NCBI RefSeq assembly: GCF_030065675.1 | Contig: NZ_JASJDK010000011.1 | Location: 1-64,000 of the forward strand | Source of the DNA: Mastigocoleus sp. MO_188.B34 | GTDB taxonomy: Bacteria; Cyanobacteriota; Cyanobacteriia; Cyanobacteriales; Nostocaceae | Direction: 5' to 3' | DNA: 64,000 bases | Part shown: positions 27,129 to 37,172 of the stretch, piece by piece | Position numbering within the stretch: the stretch's first letter is position 1 | How the letters are laid out: each line of letters opens with the position of its first letter | Translations under genes and position numbers: made by a program | The notes under the pieces: model-generated | Told to the model about the DNA's origin: nothing | The model's input: only the letters and a program-made list of their open reading frames with translations | The model's database searches: none

Positions 27129-27144
27129 AGTGACAGAGATCACA
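27129..27144. promoter_or_regulatory. CRP-like site AGTGA-N6-TCACA
   Basis: AGTGACAGAGATCACA matches the CRP/SyCRP1 consensus TGTGA-N6-TCACA with one mismatch in the first base. It lies 77 bases ahead of the GTG start of the DUF4114 gene, a natural place for an activator site. It faces the divergent pflB as well, but at a distance of over 800 bases. Confidence 0.45.
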
Positions 27145-27221
27145 ACAAAGTATGATATTTAGCTCTTGCGGCCTGCTTATTATTTTAAGTATAAGCAAAT
27201 AAGTCAAGGGAAATATCTACT

Positions 27222-28421
27222 GTGAGTAAGAGTTTTATGTTTGCAATTGAAAATGGTGAAAATAACAAATTTGCGAGTTTGCCAACCATAGAGGAACAGA
27301 TCGACATTGGTCGTAAAATCTTAAATCAGACCCAAGCAGATTCTTGGTTTAGTACTAGTTTCGATAAAAATGACTTCAAATATGTTAGTGAAGATGGTTA
27401 CAAGACACTCCTCAATGAAGGGTATAATGAGATATATAACTTGCTAAAAAACGGTTCCAATACAGTTGAAGTCTTGGCTGAAAATGTTACTAATTCGCAC
27501 CCAGAAGACAGTGATCGATTCTTTAACTTGTACGATTATGGTTTACAAGCCGAGTCGCCAAGTTGGATATCTGCTGAAGAAGAGTACGGTAAGTTAGGTG
27601 TAGGCGTTTTTGCAGATCTCGTCATAGAAAATTGTGAAATAAATCAAACAGAAAATGAATTAATTCAGCAGCAACTTAAGAGTAGTCAAATTACCATGAA
27701 TTGCATTAGGTCGTCTTTGGATGTATTGGGGGGAGATGAAGATGATTTCTGGTCTATGATTGAGACTGGGATTGGGACTGCAATGGATTTTTCTGAATCC
27801 GTAGAGTTTGTTAGAAACTGGATTGAGCAAAATGGTATTTGGGATAGTAAGACCCCAATCTTGGAATTAGAGTGCGATCGCAGTTTGACTTTCGAAAAAG
27901 ACTTACCCGAATCATTCCAAAATCAGGAAGAAGTAAAAATTTTACCTACTGACGTTACTAGCAACTTAATTCAGGAAGATAACTTAAATACTTTAACTGA
28001 TGAAATAGTAATTAATTATAGTGTAATTAGAAAAAATGACTGCAAACATGAAGTTTACTTCTATGTAGTTGATGATGTTAATGGTACCGTAGAAGGCTTA
28101 GCACCAACTGATGATGGTTACGTAGAAGCTGCGCTGAATAACATCATCTTTCCCCAGTTTTCTAATCGCGTTCATAAAGTGGAAAGTGGAACTCTTCAAT
28201 TAGACGCTGGTTCCTTAATTGTTCCTCTGGTTATAGAAGAAGGTAGTCTTGCAGAAGTACAAAAGGGTAACGCAAAAGTTTACTTTTCCTATGCTGGTGC
28301 TATTGGTGGTGATGGTTTAGACCGCATTAAGCTACTTGATGGTAATGTTTTCGGTTTTAATTATCAACTTGATCATGATGATAATGATATCGTAATTAAG
28401 TTGGATAACTCTAATATCTGA
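27222..28421 (+). CDS. DUF4114 domain protein
   Basis: A 399-residue protein. The C-terminal ~150 residues are a DUF4114-like domain: 'HEVYFYVVDDVNGTVEGLAP', 'DDGYVEAALNNI', 'GSLIVPLVIEEGS', then 'GDGLDRIKLLDGNVFGF' and an Asp/Asn-rich end. Such domains occur in secreted or surface proteins and may bind calcium; the function is not established. The first ~230 residues are not recognised and are acidic and helix-rich. No classical signal peptide is seen. The start is a GTG at 27222 with AAGGG upstream. A CRP-like site lies 77 bases before the start. The related remnant at 18519-18764 lies beyond the other end of the pfl-adhE cluster. Confidence 0.65.
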   Translation: MSKSFMFAIENGENNKFASLPTIEEQIDIGRKILNQTQADSWFSTSFDKNDFKYVSEDGYKTLLNEGYNEIYNLLKNGSNTVEVLAENVTNSHPEDSDRFFNLYDYGLQAESPSWISAEEEYGKLGVGVFADLVIENCEINQTENELIQQQLKSSQITMNCIRSSLDVLGGDEDDFWSMIETGIGTAMDFSESVEFVRNWIEQNGIWDSKTPILELECDRSLTFEKDLPESFQNQEEVKILPTDVTSNLIQEDNLNTLTDEIVINYSVIRKNDCKHEVYFYVVDDVNGTVEGLAPTDDGYVEAALNNIIFPQFSNRVHKVESGTLQLDAGSLIVPLVIEEGSLAEVQKGNAKVYFSYAGAIGGDGLDRIKLLDGNVFGFNYQLDHDDNDIVIKLDNSNI

Positions 28422-28594
28422 TTTTATATCTCATAATCGACCTGATTTGTATGCATTAAATTCAAATCAAAATCCACTGTAGTAAAGTCTCAAATAGGAT
28501 AAAATTCGCATAAAATCATTTGAGTTAAAAAATTTGAAATCTAAATCAAAATCTAACTTTAATATTAATCAAATTGACATAAAGCTTCAAAAAA
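28422..28594. other. Short spacer before lipoprotein remnant
   Basis: AT-rich sequence with no visible gene. The rest of the gap to 28897 is taken mostly by the lipoprotein remnant described next. Confidence 0.3.
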
Positions 28595-28795
28595 TTATAA
28601 AACTTCAATTCCATAGCTGCCAAATTGTGACTTTATTCTTTCACTATTGAGTAAAGGACGTAATTGAGTATAGTCAACATTTGATATATTTTGACTTGAA
28701 TGACTTGATGCACCATAATTTACTTTTATTGAACAGCTGCTGAGGGAAAACAGTACTAACGTAAGTATTGCGAAAAATTTTCGGATCTTCCAATC
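28595..28795 (-). pseudogene. Lipoprotein gene remnant without start
   Basis: The frame encodes 'KIRKFFAILTLVLFSLSSCS', a clear lipoprotein signal with lipobox LSSC, then ~45 polar residues ending 'SERIKSQFGSYGIEVL' before a stop. No ATG, GTG or TTG lies in frame; a TAG closes it at 28796-28798. An ATG at 28805 lies in another frame, and a single-base shift would join it to this peptide. The gene therefore looks frameshifted at its start and probably cut at its end. The family is not recognised. Confidence 0.45.
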
Positions 28796-28897
28796 CTATC
28801 CCCATCTTAGTTTTCCCCCTGAAGCCGTCCGAAAATAAGATACCTCCTTTTGAGTATCACATTTTTGATTACCTATTATTTTGGAACGATTGCCACT

Positions 28898-30586
28898 TCA
28901 AATCGTGATTAGAATACTACCAAAGAAACGCCCATCACCAAAGGACCAATTAGCCCAGCAGTTTCGAGTCTTATCACCTAAAGATTCTATGAAAGGACTT
29001 AAGCGAATTTGACATTTTTGAGTCCTATTCGCTCTCAATATACCATCAAGGGATAGAGTAAAACGGTTACCCCACACAGAGATATCTTTACTTTCTTTTC
29101 CAAGTTCTTGAATTGTCGCTACAATTGCAGCATCGCTAATAATACGCAGAGCAAAAGGTGCAGAAATGAAAGAAACTGGCGATCGCACATCTACCTTCAC
29201 ATCATAGATCCCTTGCCCAACTTTTTTAAATGACACAAAGCGGTAATTATCCTCATACTGTTTCTCCTTAAGGTATTCACTCTGCATTTTTTCTACCTTT
29301 TCAATAGCGATAGCAAATGATTCCTCTACAGGTTTGAGAATAGCAGGTTTAAAAGATTGCAAATCTGGTTCCCAACAGAGATCCTCATGGGACTGGACAA
29401 GACCCAAGACTTTCTCCTCTTCTATCATCAGAAGACCAGGTGTTTTATAACCATTGAAGCGACTACCGATCGCACTACAATAAGAGCCGCAGTGGGTGAG
29501 AAAGAGTGGATCTCCTTCTTTTACGTCTGTTAAGTCTGTGCGATCAAGAATTACATCTCCAGCAAAGCAAAGAGGACCAGCTATTGTATCTGAACCACCC
29601 CGGGGAAGGGGAGAATGTTCTGCATTGAGTACTGTCTGTCCAAAACCTGCCATTGTTACCTTAATAAGCTGATTAGTACCGACATCAATAATCCCCCATC
29701 CACGTCCCCTAGTAGTCTTTCTTGTTACTACCCGTGTGAGAATACCGATAGTATCTCCTACTAAAGAATTTCCAGGTTCTAGGCGATATGTAAATCTATC
29801 TTGCATCAGAGATGCAAAAATTTTAGTAAAAGAAGTTAGGGAGGGATAATCTTCTCCCTGGTGACCGGGGATCCCTAGCCCACCACCAAGATTGAGTATT
29901 TCAATCGAATGGGAAGTTTGTTCGTTAATGATATCTGCTAGATTGTGTAAGAAATCTAGACAGACTTCGAATATCTCCAGATTATCCATTTGAGTCCCTA
30001 CATGTACGTGGAGTCCGGAGAAAGGAAGATGTGTCTGCTGCAAGCAGAAAATTACTTCCTCGGAGGCTATACCAAACTGACTTAAAGGCGAACTATGGGC
30101 AGTGTAGCGGTGGTATTCTGCATATTCTAAATAACCTGGTAAATTACCGGGATTCACTCGAAGAAAAAGTTTTCCCGGGAATTTTTGGTCATTTAAACGC
30201 TCTTCTAGTTTCCGAATATGGGATGGTGCGTCAAGAACGACTGAAGCACCAGCTTTTAAAAGATTCTCTGCAAGACAAATATCTGGAGCCGGGGAGTAGT
30301 AACTAATTCGAGAAACGGGAATTCCAGCTAGACGAGCTAAAAAGATTTCATGACCAGTTGCACAGTCAACTCCACTACCCTCTGCAGCTAAAGTTTCAAG
30401 TACAGCCATAGAAGGGTTAGTCTTGACTGGATATAAGATATTCGAGGTAGACTTCAACAACTCAGCATAAAGAATAAAATTACACCTGAGTTGAGCGCGA
30501 TTAAATATATACAGTGGTGTTCCGTAAGTAGCACTCAGGTCGCGCATATCGATTTTGGCTGACCATGTCTCCATCTGTCGCATCAT
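28898..30586 (-). CDS. PLP-dependent decarboxylase with extra C-terminal domain
   Basis: A 562-residue fold-type III enzyme of the ornithine/diaminopimelate/arginine decarboxylase family. The PLP lysine is Lys55 in 'LYPVKTNPSM'. 'GSGVDCATGHEI', 'HVHVGTQ', 'ILNLGGGLGIPG' and 'RLEPGNSLVGD' are family motifs, and the C-terminal catalytic Cys segment is 'LTHCGSYCSAIGSRFNGY'. Family members are ~400-450 residues; here ~115 more follow (from 'NYRFVSFKKVGQGIYDVKVD' on), in a pattern that could be a hotdog-like or other beta-rich domain that I cannot name. The substrate is not clear: a carboxylated amino acid is certain, but lysine, ornithine or DAP are not distinguished. Divergent from the PAS kinase at 30803. 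Confidence 0.78.
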   Translation of the reverse strand: MMRQMETWSAKIDMRDLSATYGTPLYIFNRAQLRCNFILYAELLKSTSNILYPVKTNPSMAVLETLAAEGSGVDCATGHEIFLARLAGIPVSRISYYSPAPDICLAENLLKAGASVVLDAPSHIRKLEERLNDQKFPGKLFLRVNPGNLPGYLEYAEYHRYTAHSSPLSQFGIASEEVIFCLQQTHLPFSGLHVHVGTQMDNLEIFEVCLDFLHNLADIINEQTSHSIEILNLGGGLGIPGHQGEDYPSLTSFTKIFASLMQDRFTYRLEPGNSLVGDTIGILTRVVTRKTTRGRGWGIIDVGTNQLIKVTMAGFGQTVLNAEHSPLPRGGSDTIAGPLCFAGDVILDRTDLTDVKEGDPLFLTHCGSYCSAIGSRFNGYKTPGLLMIEEEKVLGLVQSHEDLCWEPDLQSFKPAILKPVEESFAIAIEKVEKMQSEYLKEKQYEDNYRFVSFKKVGQGIYDVKVDVRSPVSFISAPFALRIISDAAIVATIQELGKESKDISVWGNRFTLSLDGILRANRTQKCQIRLSPFIESLGDKTRNCWANWSFGDGRFFGSILITI

Positions 30587-30642
30587 ATTTATCTCAATAT
30601 TTTGCCGTCGCTTTTTAGTATAATTTCAGGAAAAACAAAAAA

Positions 30643-30683
30643 ACTTACCAATACTTTGTTAAAGACTTACAAATACTTTGTTA
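30643..30683. promoter_or_regulatory. Two 19-bp direct repeats, period 22
   Basis: ACTTAC(C/A)AATACTTTGTTA occurs at 30643-30661 and 30665-30683 with one mismatch. The 22-base period is about two DNA turns, so both would face the same side. They lie between the divergent decarboxylase and PAS-kinase genes and are candidate binding sites for a response regulator controlling one or both. Confidence 0.5.
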
Positions 30684-30712
30684 GTTTTATAAACTAATAA
30701 TTTTGAAAATTA

Positions 30713-30733
30713 CTGATTGATCATTAAAATCAG
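30713..30733. promoter_or_regulatory. Inverted repeat CTGATT-N9-AATCAG
   Basis: Perfect 6-bp arms at 30713-30718 and 30728-30733 enclose nine bases. The site is 70 bases ahead of the kinase ATG. It resembles but does not match an FNR box (TTGAT-N4-ATCAA). Candidate operator only. Confidence 0.3.
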
Positions 30734-30802
30734 AAATTAAGATCATCTATTCATGGGAACGCATAATATGTTTATGTGTGTTGCCCTACAGTTGATAGCT
30801 TT

Positions 30803-33559
30803 ATGGCAGATGATTTCGTTAAGCTAGATAAGAATAGTTACTTTTTTCTCCTGCAAGAAGTTACAAGATTGCGGGAAAAGCTTGCAAAGCTAGAATTTTG
30901 TCAAATAAATAGCGAACAACAGGAAATTTGGCAAGAGTTAGACGAACGTAATCGACTATTGAGTGGAGTTGCAACTGCAGCTAATTGTCTGCTATCTGTC
31001 ACTAATTATGATGATTCTATTGATGCTGCTTTAGCGGCTTTAGGAAAAGCTACAGCTGTGGATCGGGTATACATTTTTGAAAACTCTTCTCATCCTGAAA
31101 CTGGCGAACTACAAACGACCCAGAATTGGGAATGGGTTGCACCTGGAATTAAATCACAGATTAATAACCCGTTATTAAAAAATCTTCCTTATAAGGATTT
31201 TTGTCCGCGTTGGTACGAAACCCTTTCTCAAGGCGATGCTATTGTTGGAATTATTAAAGATTTTCCAGATACCGAGAAAGAGATTCTTGCATCCCAAGGT
31301 ATATACTCAATTTTTGTGATGCCAATTCAGATCGAAGATAAATTTTGGGGCTTTATCGGTTTTGATGATTGTCATAAGGAACATCAATGGTCACAATGCC
31401 AGCAGTTAGTATTAAAGTCTGCTGTTGGGACTTTAGGAACGGCGATCGCGCGCCATCAAACTGAGATGAAATTACGAGAATCAAAAAAGTTTTTACAACT
31501 AGTAATAGATAATATTCCCCAGTCTATTTTCTGGAAAGACTGTAATTCTGTTTATCTTGGCTGTAACAGTAACTTTGCACGCATATCTGGTGTTGAGAAA
31601 CCAGAAGATATTATTGGTTTGACTGATAATGACTTATCTTGGGAAGATTCCCTGTTTGATTTTTCCCACAAATGGGAACGGGAACGACAGGTTTCGCAAA
31701 CAGGTCTTGCACAATTAAATATTGTTGAGACTCAAAAGCAAGCAGATGGGCAACAATTTTGGGCAAACACCAATACAATACCGCTCCGAGATAATGAAGA
31801 GCGTGTGGTGGGGATTCTTGGAACCTATGAAGATATTACCAGACGCAAACAAGCAGAAGAAAGTTTACAACTAATCCAATTTGCCCTTAATCGAGTTCGA
31901 GACTGTGTATTCTTAGTTAATTCCCTGGGAAATTTTTCTTATGTAAATGAGGCTTCTTGCCGTATTCTTGGTTATTCCCAAGCAGAATTTTTGAATATGA
32001 GCATGTTTGATGTTGATATCACATTACCTCGAGATAATTGGTTAAAAATTTGGAATCAATTAAAACAAGAAAAATTTTTAAATCCTGAGTCTATTTTGCA
32101 AACAAAAAGTGGCAAACAGTTTCCCGTAGAAATTAGTGTCAATTATTTGAAATTTAATGATAAAGAATACAGCTGCGCAATTGCTCGTGACATTACGGAA
32201 CGTAAAAATGCAGATGCAGCGTTGAAAAAATTAAATGAAGAATTAGAATTTAGAGTTGAAAAACGTACAGAGCAACTATTGCAGGCAAAAGTAGAAGAGC
32301 ACAAGTTAATTGCCCTGATTGAACACAGCCACGATCTAATTACAATTGCCTCACCGGACAATAAATTACTTTACATCAATGCTGCAGGTTGTAAACTTCT
32401 GGGTATTCAAAATGACAATAAAGTAAAAAACAAAACATCAAAGCAAATATATCCTCCTGAGACATGGCAGTATATTTTACAAGATGTGCAACCAACCCTC
32501 TTGAGGACTGGATCTTGGCAAGGAGAATTACTTCTCAAACACTGTTTGACTGGTGAAATTATTGAAATCGAAAGTAGTATTTTTCTGATTCGCGATCGAG
32601 AGACTCAAAAGCATCTTTATACAGCTAGCATCAGTCGAGATATTCGCGAACGCAAACAAGTAGAACTAAAATTAAAGCAACAAGCAGAAGAATTAGAAAA
32701 AAGTCTGTTTGAACTCCGCTACACCCAAACTCAACTTATTCACAGTGAAAAAATGTCCAGTTTGGGTCAAATGGTAGCAGGGATAGCCCATGAGATCAAT
32801 AATCCTGTTAGTTTTGTTTATGGAAATTTGAATCCAGCTTCCTCATATTTCCAAGATTTACTTGGACTAGTCAAACTCTATCAACAATGTTATCCCGAAC
32901 CCCCACAGGTTATCCAGGAGAAGATAGAAACCATAGAACTTGATTTTCTCGAACAGGATTTAACAAAACTGCTAGATTCAATGCAAGAGGGAACGCGCCG
33001 GATTAAGGAAATTGTCATTTCTCTACGCAATTTTTCTCGCTTAGATGAATCTGAATTCAAAAATGTGAATATTCATGACGGAATTGATAGTACTTTGATG
33101 ATTTTACGCAATCGCTTGAAAGCTCAACCCAATCGCCCAGCAATTGAGGTCACAAAGCGATATGACAACTTACCTTTGGTGGATTGTTACCCCAGCCAGT
33201 TAAATCAAGTATTTATGAATATTCTCAACAATGCAATTGATGCTCTAGATGAGTATAGTAAAACACTGACTTTTGCAGGAATTAACGTTTATCCTTGCTG
33301 CATAAATATTTCCACTGAAAGAATTTCAGATAACAGCGTAACAATTAGAATTACCGATAATGGTCCTGGGATTTCCCAAGATATTCAAGATCGTTTATTT
33401 GAACCTTTTTTTACTACTAAGGATATTGGTAACGGTACGGGATTAGGATTATCTATTAGCTATCAAATTATTGTTGAAAAACACGGTGGCAATCTATCTT
33501 GTCAATCTAATTTTGGTCAAGGAACTGAATTTACAATTGAAATTCCAATTACTCATTAA
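30803..33559 (+). CDS. GAF/PAS multi-sensor histidine kinase
   Basis: A soluble sensor kinase of 918 residues from the ATG at 30803 (a GTG at 30776 is possible). Domain order is a GAF domain at ~45-210 ('[13 protein letters not shown]', 'GFIGFDDC'), PAS domains at ~220-340, ~345-465 and ~500-620 each ending in 'DITRRK', 'DITERK' or 'DIRERK', and the kinase core with His663 in '[16 protein letters not shown]'. The DHp insertion '[19 protein letters not shown]' and '[18 protein letters not shown]' are like those of the kinase at 17108. 'GPGISQD' and '[12 protein letters not shown]' follow. No receiver or output domain is present, so its partner must be elsewhere. An intrinsic terminator follows directly. 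Confidence 0.9.
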   Translation: MADDFVKLDKNSYFFLLQEVTRLREKLAKLEFCQINSEQQEIWQELDERNRLLSGVATAANCLLSVTNYDDSIDAALAALGKATAVDRVYIFENSSHPETGELQTTQNWEWVAPGIKSQINNPLLKNLPYKDFCPRWYETLSQGDAIVGIIKDFPDTEKEILASQGIYSIFVMPIQIEDKFWGFIGFDDCHKEHQWSQCQQLVLKSAVGTLGTAIARHQTEMKLRESKKFLQLVIDNIPQSIFWKDCNSVYLGCNSNFARISGVEKPEDIIGLTDNDLSWEDSLFDFSHKWERERQVSQTGLAQLNIVETQKQADGQQFWANTNTIPLRDNEERVVGILGTYEDITRRKQAEESLQLIQFALNRVRDCVFLVNSLGNFSYVNEASCRILGYSQAEFLNMSMFDVDITLPRDNWLKIWNQLKQEKFLNPESILQTKSGKQFPVEISVNYLKFNDKEYSCAIARDITERKNADAALKKLNEELEFRVEKRTEQLLQAKVEEHKLIALIEHSHDLITIASPDNKLLYINAAGCKLLGIQNDNKVKNKTSKQIYPPETWQYILQDVQPTLLRTGSWQGELLLKHCLTGEIIEIESSIFLIRDRETQKHLYTASISRDIRERKQVELKLKQQAEELEKSLFELRYTQTQLIHSEKMSSLGQMVAGIAHEINNPVSFVYGNLNPASSYFQDLLGLVKLYQQCYPEPPQVIQEKIETIELDFLEQDLTKLLDSMQEGTRRIKEIVISLRNFSRLDESEFKNVNIHDGIDSTLMILRNRLKAQPNRPAIEVTKRYDNLPLVDCYPSQLNQVFMNILNNAIDALDEYSKTLTFAGINVYPCCINISTERISDNSVTIRITDNGPGISQDIQDRLFEPFFTTKDIGNGTGLGLSISYQIIVEKHGGNLSCQSNFGQGTEFTIEIPITH

Positions 33560-33568
33560 GAATTACTC

Positions 33569-33592
33569 GCCAAGAATTACTTCTTGGCTTTT
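33569..33592 (+). terminator. Intrinsic terminator of the PAS kinase gene
   Basis: GCCAAGAA (33569-33576), loop TTAC, TTCTTGGC (33581-33588), followed by TTTT. The stem is perfect and begins 10 bases past the stop codon. Confidence 0.75.
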
Positions 33593-34209
33593 AAGCTATT
33601 TTTACACAAGGTTTTCACCGTATTATACTCACTAGTCAGTCGGGAAAATATTTGAATTAAGAGCAAAAATAAAAAATTAATTAAGGTAACCAAAATCTCT
33701 AACACTTGATTGATATTTCTATTAAAATCAAAGAGGCGTTAAAAGATAACGGGAAACAGTTCAGTACCAAGGCAGAAAAATAGCAGTTTGAGCCTTTGAG
33801 GAGTAATTTCACAGTAAATCGCGTTTTCCCTAATTTAATTATCCTGAGGGAAGTATAAACTCTAGAATATTGAGGTTTTAGTACAAATAATGCCCTCGAT
33901 TGCACAATTGGAAGTGAGTAGTTAACGGCCACAAAGAACAGTAGTAATTAACCAACAGGTAACAGCGAACGCCAAGTCCTTACGGGCTACAGTTATAAGT
34001 ATAATTTATAAGTATTTAGCCAGTTTACACTAAATCTTTACTGCTTAAACTTAATTGCTTAGATTATGTTTTGACAGACTATAGTTACAGTTTATTATTT
34101 GCATAATACATATAGATAAGTATGCGTTTTCCAAATCGAAGGATGAACTGAAATATTAGCTGATAAAGATTAATTAACGAGAAGGAATGGTTTCAGTGAG
34201 GAGTAATTT
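33593..34209. other. Intergenic region, ~620 bp
   Basis: No supported gene was found; short frames on both strands have no features. The end of the region carries GAGGAG at 34198-34203, a strong ribosome site for the acyl-CoA synthetase gene. Confidence 0.4.
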
Positions 34210-36960
34210 ATGCCACAAAGTCTGACCAATGTCACTGATCGTGCTTACGATATTTTGCGTTCTGAATATCATCCACTAGATGCTATTTTTGCGCCTAAGA
34301 ATATTGCAGTTATCGGCGCAACAGAAAAAGAAGGTAGTGTTGGACGAACTCTACTGTGGAATTTGATTAGTAATCCTTTTGGGGGAACAGTTTTTCCGAT
34401 TAATCCTAAACGTAACAGCGTCCTAGGTATAAAGGCTTACCCAAAAATTTCAGATTTACCCGAATCCATAGATTTGGCAATTATAGCAACACCATCTCAC
34501 ACAGTCCCAGGGATTATTGGCGAGTGTATCGATGCAGGAGTAAAGGGTGCAATCACACTTTCAGCAGGTTTTAAAGAGACAGGTGAAACTGGGTTAGAAC
34601 TGGAAAAACAAATACTCGAGCAATTGCGCCGAGGAAGTATGCGCTTGATTGGTCCGAACTGTTTGGGTATTATGAATCCCCATACTAACGTAAATGCTAC
34701 TTTTGCTAGTAGCATGGCTCTTCCGGGAAAAGTAGGATTTATCAGTCAGAGTGGCGCATTTTGTACGGCAATTCTTGACTGGAGTTTTCGAGAACATGTT
34801 GGTTTTAGTGCTTTTATCTCTATAGGCTCCATGCTTGATGTTGACTGGGGGGATTTGATTTACTATCTAGGTGATGACCCTAATACTGAAAGTATTGTTA
34901 TCTACATGGAGTCAATTGGTAATGCCCGGTCTTTCCTTTCTGCGGCAAGGGAAGTGGCGCTTACGAAGCCAATTATCTTAATTAAGCCAGGGCGTACAGT
35001 AGCGGCAGCCAAAGCAGCCGCTTCTCACACGGGAGCATTAACTGGTAGTGATGCAGTATTAGATGCAGCATTGCGGCGTTGTGGGGTTTTAAGGGTTGAT
35101 AGTATATCAGAATTATTTGATATGGCAGAAATTCTGGCAAAACAACCCCGCCCAAAAGGCAAAAGACTGACCATTGTTACCAATGCAGGTGGTCCTGGAG
35201 TTATTGCAACAGATGCATTAGTTACCGGTGGTGGTGAATTAGCGCAACTATCTGAAGATACAAAAGATGCCTTGAAACAATTGTTACCTGCCAATGGTAG
35301 TTATAATAACCCCATCGATTTATTAGGAGATGCTGACCCTAGTCGCTATGCCAAAGCCTTAGAAATTGCTGCGAAAGATCCTAATAGTGATGGACTATTG
35401 GTAATTTTAACACCCCAAGCAATGACCGATGGAACCCAAACTGCTCAGTTATTACAAGATTACGCCCACATTGGTAAACCCGTGTTGGCTAGTTGGATGG
35501 GGGATATTGCTGTAGAAGCAGGGTCAGAAATTCTCAACAAAGCTTCTATTACTACTTTTCCTTATCCCGATACGGCAGCACGAATGTTTAATTATATGTG
35601 GCATTACAGCTACAATTTGCGATCAATATATGAAACTCCAGTACTTCCCAATAATGGAGATGGGGATTTTCCTGATCGTGCTCTCGCTGAAAAAATAATT
35701 AGTTCTGCCCGAAAAGCAGGAAGAACTTTACTGACTGAAGCTGAGTCAAAAGAATTACTTGCTGCCTATGGTATTCCCACCGTTACCACACACATCGCTG
35801 TGGGGGTAGAAGAAGCAGTCAAAGTCGCTGGAGAAATCGGCTATCCGGTTGTAGTAAAACTATTTTCCGAAACCATCACCCACAAAACTGATGTTGGTGG
35901 CGTGCGTTTGAATTTACATACCCCAGATGAAGTTCGTTCGGCATACCAAGCAATTGAGTCTTCCGTTACGCAGAAAGCAGGAGCAAATCACTTTGCAGGG
36001 GTTACCGTGCAACCGATGATAGATTTGAAAAATGGCTATGAATTAATTTTAGGTAGTAGTATTGACTCCCAATTTGGTCCCGTTCTCTTATTTGGTTGTG
36101 GCGGTGAATTAGTAGAAGTATTTCAAGATCGAGCTTTGGGTTTACCTCCTCTTAATACTACATTAGCGCGTCGGATGATGGAGCAAACCCGGATCTACAA
36201 AGCTCTACAAGGGGTGAGAGGCAAAGAATCGGTTAATTTAGCCGAATTAGAACAACTGATAGTCCGCTTCAGTCAACTCGTAGTAGAGCAATCTTGGATC
36301 GAGGAAATTGATATTAATCCTTTGTTAGCAAAAGCTGATGGAAATTCTTTACTAGCCCTTGATGCTCGAGTTGTTCTTCAAGAAAAACATATAGAAGAAA
36401 GTCAACTACCAAAGCTAGCAATTCGTCCTTATCCAAACCAATACATTTCTAACTGGAAGACAGCTAATGGAACTGAAGTCACAATTCGCCCCATTCGTCC
36501 TGAAGATGAACCGTTAATAATTAAGTTTCATCACACTATTTCTGAGGAAAGTGTATATTTCCGCTACTTCCACATGATTAAACTGAGTCGGCGAATTGCC
36601 CATGAGCGCCTCACACGTTTATGTTTTATTGACTATGACCGACAAATAGCTCTAGTTGCGGATTATAAAAATCTTCGAACCCAGGAGCATGAAATTTTAG
36701 CAGTTGCTAGGTTGAGTAAACTTCACGGTAAAAAGAAAGCAGAATTTGCCCTTATAATTAGCGATCGCCATCAATGTCAGGGACTTGGAAGCGAGTTGTT
36801 ACAACAACTTTTGCAGATTGGACGTGACGAAAATCTGAAGAAAATTAGCGCCGAAATTCTGGCTGAAAATACAGCGATGCAGCATGTTTGCAAAAAATTA
36901 GGATTTACAATCGAGCGTACAGAGGATCCTTCTGTGTTAAGAGCAGAAATTGACTTGTAA
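34210..36960 (+). CDS. ADP-forming acyl-CoA synthetase fused to GNAT acetyltransferase
   Basis: A 916-residue multidomain protein. Residues ~20-470 are the NDP-forming acyl-CoA synthetase alpha part, with '[20 protein letters not shown]', 'GPNCLGIMN' and the phospho-histidine His273 in '[11 protein letters not shown]'. Residues ~490-725 are the ATP-grasp beta part ('[11 protein letters not shown]', '[20 protein letters not shown]', 'EEIDINPLL'). The C-terminal ~170 residues are a GNAT domain ('[13 protein letters not shown]', '[18 protein letters not shown]'). Fusions of this layout include protein lysine acetyltransferases (Pat) and acetate-forming synthetases. If catalytically active on acetyl-CoA it would yield acetate and ATP, a logical partner to the pfl-adhE route. 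Which role applies cannot be settled from sequence. GAGGAG precedes the ATG. Confidence 0.88.
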   Translation: MPQSLTNVTDRAYDILRSEYHPLDAIFAPKNIAVIGATEKEGSVGRTLLWNLISNPFGGTVFPINPKRNSVLGIKAYPKISDLPESIDLAIIATPSHTVPGIIGECIDAGVKGAITLSAGFKETGETGLELEKQILEQLRRGSMRLIGPNCLGIMNPHTNVNATFASSMALPGKVGFISQSGAFCTAILDWSFREHVGFSAFISIGSMLDVDWGDLIYYLGDDPNTESIVIYMESIGNARSFLSAAREVALTKPIILIKPGRTVAAAKAAASHTGALTGSDAVLDAALRRCGVLRVDSISELFDMAEILAKQPRPKGKRLTIVTNAGGPGVIATDALVTGGGELAQLSEDTKDALKQLLPANGSYNNPIDLLGDADPSRYAKALEIAAKDPNSDGLLVILTPQAMTDGTQTAQLLQDYAHIGKPVLASWMGDIAVEAGSEILNKASITTFPYPDTAARMFNYMWHYSYNLRSIYETPVLPNNGDGDFPDRALAEKIISSARKAGRTLLTEAESKELLAAYGIPTVTTHIAVGVEEAVKVAGEIGYPVVVKLFSETITHKTDVGGVRLNLHTPDEVRSAYQAIESSVTQKAGANHFAGVTVQPMIDLKNGYELILGSSIDSQFGPVLLFGCGGELVEVFQDRALGLPPLNTTLARRMMEQTRIYKALQGVRGKESVNLAELEQLIVRFSQLVVEQSWIEEIDINPLLAKADGNSLLALDARVVLQEKHIEESQLPKLAIRPYPNQYISNWKTANGTEVTIRPIRPEDEPLIIKFHHTISEESVYFRYFHMIKLSRRIAHERLTRLCFIDYDRQIALVADYKNLRTQEHEILAVARLSKLHGKKKAEFALIISDRHQCQGLGSELLQQLLQIGRDENLKKISAEILAENTAMQHVCKKLGFTIERTEDPSVLRAEIDL

Positions 36961-37172
36961 CATACTTTACTAACAGATGTCATTGCATCACTGATTACTA
37001 GGTCTCTACTGGTAACCAGTGGTCTGTTTCGTCTTTATGTGTAAAGCATTATGTATTCACAAAGGTTATTGGTTATTATTTATTTCTTCAAATCTAAAAT
37101 TCTTCTGAAACTAACTATTTTCTGGGCTAAATAATCTCATAATACAAAGTATGTTACACAAAAGTATTCAAG

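Larger units (their letters stand above)
26304..27221. other. Large divergent intergenic region, 918 bp
   Basis: This separates pflB (minus) from the DUF4114 gene (plus) and should hold both promoters. No reliable gene was found; a 64-codon minus-strand frame at 26694-26888 has no supporting features. It contains a cluster of TGTGA words (26564-26594) and a CRP-like palindrome (27129-27144), listed separately. Confidence 0.5.

Noticed and set aside
30713-30733. FNR box upstream of the PAS kinase
   Set aside because: The half-sites TTGAT and AATCA have a six-base rather than four-base spacer, so only an unassigned inverted repeat is reported.
33699-33932. 77-codon minus-strand frame before the acyl-CoA synthetase
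   Set aside because: Composition is random and there is no motif or ribosome site.
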